A DNA stretch of 64,000 bases, taken from assembly GCA_959347315.1 (NCBI GenBank), contig OY365815.1, positions 14,613,459-14,677,458 on the forward strand, in the 5' to 3' direction. Made by a program: the position numbers and the translations under genes. This DNA is from Bimastos eiseni. Lineage: Eukaryota; Annelida; Clitellata; Crassiclitellata; Lumbricidae. The notes below the pieces were generated by a model, which saw only the letters and a program-made list of their open reading frames with translations, searched no databases and was not told the DNA's origin. Shown here piece by piece: positions 37,701 to 43,700 of this stretch (position 1 is the first letter of the stretch; each line of letters starts with the position of its first letter).

Positions 37701-40700
37701 GCTTCATAGTTTCGTTGCTGCAAGCAGCTTGATAGGCCTAAATATTCTGCAGGATTTGTTGCAATTTGAGTTCACTAATTCTCTTTACTGATTTTTTTAT
37801 TTCTATTTAATATTTATGAATATTTCTGAGTGGTTGTTGTGTTGTTGTCGGCCTTGTTCTCATCTTCCCTCCTGCAATCTATCTGTATCATCATTCTATT
37901 GTCTGGGTTCACCAACTATTTTGCTTGAACGTGTTTTGTGATCAGCATGGTGTTCTTTCTGCCAACTCTATATCCTCAGTTGATATCCAGACCAGTGAAT
38001 CATGAGAAATTGTTACATTGCGCTAACACCATGTATGGCTCAGTGGCCAAATGGTTAGAGCGCTCAACCTGTATGGACTAAAGCAGTGGTTCTCAACCTT
38101 TTGGGTATACCAAGGCACTCTTGAGATCTTTGGAAATTCAGACGGCACACCGTTGAACTATAACTAATTCCTATGTTTAATTTTGAGAGTTTTATGGCTG
38201 TTGTTTTTAAATCTTGCTTTTAAGCATTTTGCATATGAAAAAGGCCTATTTTAAAGTTTTACATAATTTTAAAAATAAATTAGAGTAGAATAGACAAACC
38301 TTTTTATTTTAACAGTTTAACTTGAACAGATTGCAATGCAACATTTACAATTTTACATTTACAATGTTAAACATAAACTGACTGTAAATTGTGCAAGTTA
38401 TCGGTGTTGAGTAGACTTTTGCAACACCTGTTTTAATATCAGTCAATGTGATATCTGGGCTTGATGTCCCTTGCAAATTAATTCATTCCTTGGTCGAATT
38501 TCTGAAAATAGATCCTCATTTCTTCTTGAAATTTACTCTCTTTTTGTATTTGATATTTGTAAGAGTTGAAAATTCGAGTTTGCACAAGTATGATGTGGAG
38601 ACCGCAAAAGAATATGCAAAGCCCCCTTTGAAATATTTGGATGTTCCTCTTCTGCCATTATCCAGAACACATCTAATAGTTTTCTTGGGGTTTGGATCGT
38701 TAGGTGGTTTTGAGCTCGTACTTATCCTCCAAAATTCGAAATTGTCCTCCAACTCTAGTTTGGCCTTCTTTGCAAAATATTTGTCCATTTTTTGAATGTT
38801 TTCAATTTATTTTACTGAAACTAATTTACTATTTTACATTACTGATGAAAATATTGATTTACCAATTAATTAAATTGAACATAACACGCGCTATTGTTCA
38901 GACGGCACGTGTATGGCAGATGTTTTACACACGATTGATTGGGAAACCTATGACGTAGTAGCCATTGCAACCTTGCAGCAAATTAGTCCTACAATAACAA
39001 AAAAAATTGGATTACAATTTTTTAGAAACATATCCCTTTTCATTCAAATAGATACATTATGTTTTAACTTCATATGAATACGATTTTGATTGATTTTGAA
39101 TTTTAGTTTTACATTAGCGTTGCGGCACACTTGTCAGTGCCTTGCGGCACACCAGTTGAGAATCACAGGACTAAAGTTTGGGTTTGAGTCTTGTCTGAGG
39201 CATTTACTGTGTATGAACCTTGAGCAAGTCCTTCGCTTTAAATTGCTCATTGCCATCGATGTCTGTCGTATCGTTTGTGCACTTCGGAACTTTGGATGCA
39301 GGGCAATATCAGATGCAGGTGTATCGAATTGTATTGCTGCAGTAGTTTCTTAAAAGGTGATGCTATTGAAATACTGCCTTGTCGTCACAATTACACTTCA
39401 CTGAGGCAGCAGAGTCACAGAAGTTATAGAGGCACTGTGGAAAAGATCTGCATGCACTTTCTATAAACACTCTAAAATCGCTCTTTTCTGCTGGGGTTAT
39501 ACTGGGTAGTTATTTGTAGAGGCGCTATATAAATGCTGTGAACGAATGCTGTGTTATGGTTATGGTACAGTACGAGAGAATGTAGACAGTGGTGCAAATG
39601 GAGTTTGGCAATTAGTAAGACGAGAGACAGTTTCTTAAATGCGTTCTTGCCATGTTGCCAGTCGTTGGATCATCGTCTTCATCGCCCCCGTCATCAATGA
39701 TCGAAACACAGGATCCGTCCGACGGCAGCTGGGTCGTCGTGACGCCCGTTGCGCCCCCACGGAAACGAAGAAGCCAGGATTTGGGCAGCAGTTTGGATAA
39801 GAGACCGATGTCTATGATGGATATAAAGGATGATGCATCTGAGTCAAGCGGGGTACCGGGATATCAGTTCAAGGCCGATGAGGAATCTGGATTGAAAGTG
39901 AACAGCATGAGACCACCATATCTGCCTTCTCTCAGTGTGGGTTTCCAGGCAGAGATAAAGAATGCTCTGAAGAAGTTTCCCATTCAGGAAGAGGAGGAGT
40001 TGGACCAAGTGGAGAAGGAACAGGAGAAGCAGGGTAGAAAAGGTAAGGTAGGAAATGAGACATGATCAGCCGCGAGAATCCAGGATGATTTTGCGCCTGA
40101 TTTGCAGCACGTTTGTAGCATGTTAGTACCATCAGAATATGAATGGTAGCTAGAGTGTAGCAGCATGTTAGCAGCATGGTAGCTTCCAGATAAAATTACG
40201 ATGCTAACTAATTAAAGGATCTTCATACACCGAACATGAAATCATCTGGATATGATATCAGCATGATGCACAAAACTGATTGTTAGTATGATAATTTCAT
40301 GAGGTTGTGATGTTTGATTGATTTGTGTAGCATGATATCATAAGACTAGTAGTTTGACGCATCATATGATACAGCATGATATAGCAGTACATTAGTAGCA
40401 TGCCAAACTAATCATGTTGCCTTTGTGTCTGTATAAGAGTTTGGTAATAACATGATATGAAGACAGGATAATGACTTGTGCTATTTGCATGAACACTTAG
40501 CATGACTGTGTCAGACAGCCTATTGTGCTTTATATAATGGGAGTTGCACATTAGTGAATTGATTATAGGGTGCTAGTCATCTAGGGGTATATGAAGATCG
40601 TGCTGACCAAATGAATGTGAAACAGGAATCGCAACAGAATTTATTTGAGGAAGTCCGGTACGCAAATGATGTGCAGGAAACTCTTATTTCGATGAATTCT

Positions 40701-43700
40701 TTGTCAAGTTGAGTGCCCACTGCGGCATTCAAGTTGACGATGATTGAGTGAATTGAAAAGGGGTTTCTGTAGAACTTTCTCGAAAGTGAGACAGTTTTTG
40801 CCTCTGTTTGTGCTAATGGGGATCATAATTATATGCAAATCCTTTACATGGAAGAGGTGAGTACTTAATGAGGCTGAGGAATGGGACGACTTTGTTTGCA
40901 GTTGTCTTTACAAAGCTTGAATTACCTTTCTAAGCCTTTCCATAGGCATTCGGATATACTCGAAGCACTCTACAAATTTTCAATTAAATGACATTGCGCA
41001 ATGCGCATGTATTACCAGAGCATTCTGATATTTAATTTCTTTTTTGCTTTTAATCACTGCTTTCTTGTGCTGTTTGCTTCTGAATAATGTTCATTGCTTT
41101 GCAGTAACACTGTCCTAGTTTTACTGACGATGTATTGTTCAGAATTTGGTTAACGATGTATGTTGTTTTCATTTGTATACGTCTTTTGAAGATCAGCAGT
41201 TATTTATTATTATTATTATTACAGCAGTTTCATATAGTGCCCCTTCAAGGCCATCTACTCAGCGCTCCCAGTCCAGCCTCGGTCAAACAGAACAGTCTTA
41301 AGTCCAGAGAAGAATATGGCAGATTGACCCAGGTCGCCAGGCCATCCAGCGAGAAAGCACGACGCTGTCGGATGACAGTCCGTGATAGGGGACAAGTAAT
41401 TTCGCTTGCACAGCAGAGCGTGATGAGCCACGGGTGTGGAACAGTTATAGTGGGGCAGCAAAGTCCAATCAGGTATGGGGGTGCAAGGCCTTCTATGCAG
41501 CGTCAGTTGTTGTGTCCATGAACATTTTCTTTTTGAGCATTAATTTAGGTTCTTTGTTAAATTATAAGTTAGTTCAACACACTTTGACTTTTGACCTATA
41601 TAATCATTATTTTGTAAACTGGTCATCCTAGCAGGGTGTGGTATGGCTATCCTACCTCAGGCCATTTTCCCAGTTAACTCTGCATGCCACATGGCTATCC
41701 TATCAGCAAACCTCTTACAATATGGCTACCTTTACCATATGGCCATCTTTGTCACTACATAACTATGTATTAAGGGTGTTTCTCTAAGTGTTTGAGTTGT
41801 GGCTGACATGTATTCATTTTGAGTGGTTTCATTCTGTTGTAGAGCCTGAGAATGATTTGGGTGGGTCAGAGGCTTCTCCATCTCCGCTATGTAGACAAGG
41901 TCTTATGAGTTTTCTACTTTGACTTCTCATTATTTATCTCCATTGGTAAATTCAGATGTTTGTTTCCATGACTCCATTTGACCTGACATTACCTTGCTTA
42001 CTCCCAACTCTTACCTTTGCAAGGTTCTTAAGGCTGCTATATAACTGTTCAAATTCATACATACAAACATACATACATACATACATACATACATACATAC
42101 AAATCTTGAATGTTATATGCCTAATAAGTGGGACTTAAAAAAAAAGCTATAAGATTTATTACCGGTTGCCATTTAATGCTCACACTAACGAAGTATTTAA
42201 AACGAATAGGCTTCTATCAATTATCCAGATCTATAAATTACAAATAGCCATTTTTATGTTTCGAAATAGTTGAAAAAAATTACCTGATATATTTCACCAA
42301 TACTTTTGTTATAACATGAGCTCCATACACCGCGCCATAAGAAGTCCTCACGTCTTAATGGTTCCTTATGCCAGAACTAATGCTAGATCAGCATCTATTA
42401 AATGCCAAGGTGCCAGAATTTGGAATGCTATTCCAGCCACCATTTACTTGTCATGCAGCATTAAATCCTTTAGAACCAAAATAATATCCCATGTTCTCGA
42501 CCAAAATAAGGACAATTGAAGGGCTGGGATCCTTAACTCAGAGGGGTTAGGGAGGGATGGGGTGTGGGTCAAATGAATATGCCAATCAATCTCTTTGGAC
42601 TGATTGAGTGATAAAATAACAAAGATTAATGTATTAGTTTCATCTTGGCTTGTGTACTGAAAAATCCTGGTGCTCTGGCAAATTGTTTTCTACTGGGCTA
42701 CAAAAAAGTATTTTTCTCTACATAACACGTATCTTCTAATTCTTTGTTGCATTTATTGTCGTACCTCTTCACCTGCTAGCTACATTTTGTTAGTTAAGAC
42801 TAGTTAAGTTTTATGTTTTTTTCACCTTTGAATCTATTATCTTCTCCCTTTAATCTTCTCTTACCGGCTCCTACTTTTCTTTTTAACCTACCCTACTAGG
42901 TGGCCCTAAATTGCGGGACCTTTGGTCCCTATTTGGGTCTCCTGGGCTTATCTCTTCCTCCTTACTCACTCCATGACTCCTTCTCTCGTTTCTCAACTAG
43001 AATTAGACTTATTTATTAATTTGTTGTGGATTTACTGTAAACTGTTGTATATAATTCTGATCAGCCAAATAAATTTCTTTGATTGATTGATTGACTTCGG
43101 TCCAATCCGGTCTGTCCTTTGTATTTCCCAAACAAATCTGTACACTGCATAATGCAATGTTTCTTTTTTTAAGAAATATATTGTATGAAAATTAAGTAAA
43201 CACATACTTTTATGCATATGAACATTCATGCATATGTAGAATTGTAGATACATACACTTGCATGAATAGCTTTGTAGTTTTCATTCACAAATAGGGTTTG
43301 AGTTGCCTCCAGCTTCACCAAACCATGCATCGAATCATGCTTTGAACCAGAAGTCAACACACAACCAGAACAAAGTGGATGGCATAACTTTGGAGACAGC
43401 GGATCAAAAGCTGTCGCATCTGGGAATGGATCGTCCAAAACGACTCAAGAACATTGCGGCAACACGGCCAACGATTGGGCAACTGATCGAAGAAGAGGAT
43501 GAGTTGACGAAAGGAGTCGACGATTTCTTTGCCGCCAATTACTCGTCTGGAGGCCAGAACAATGGTCATGAACACAATGGGACGAAGGACAAGTGAGTCT
43601 TTCTCTAATCTAGCATTATCTGAGCACTGCTGAAGTGCCATTGTTGTTATGAACAAAGCATCATTTGATTGTCACTGCAAATGGTACCAATCAATTAATT

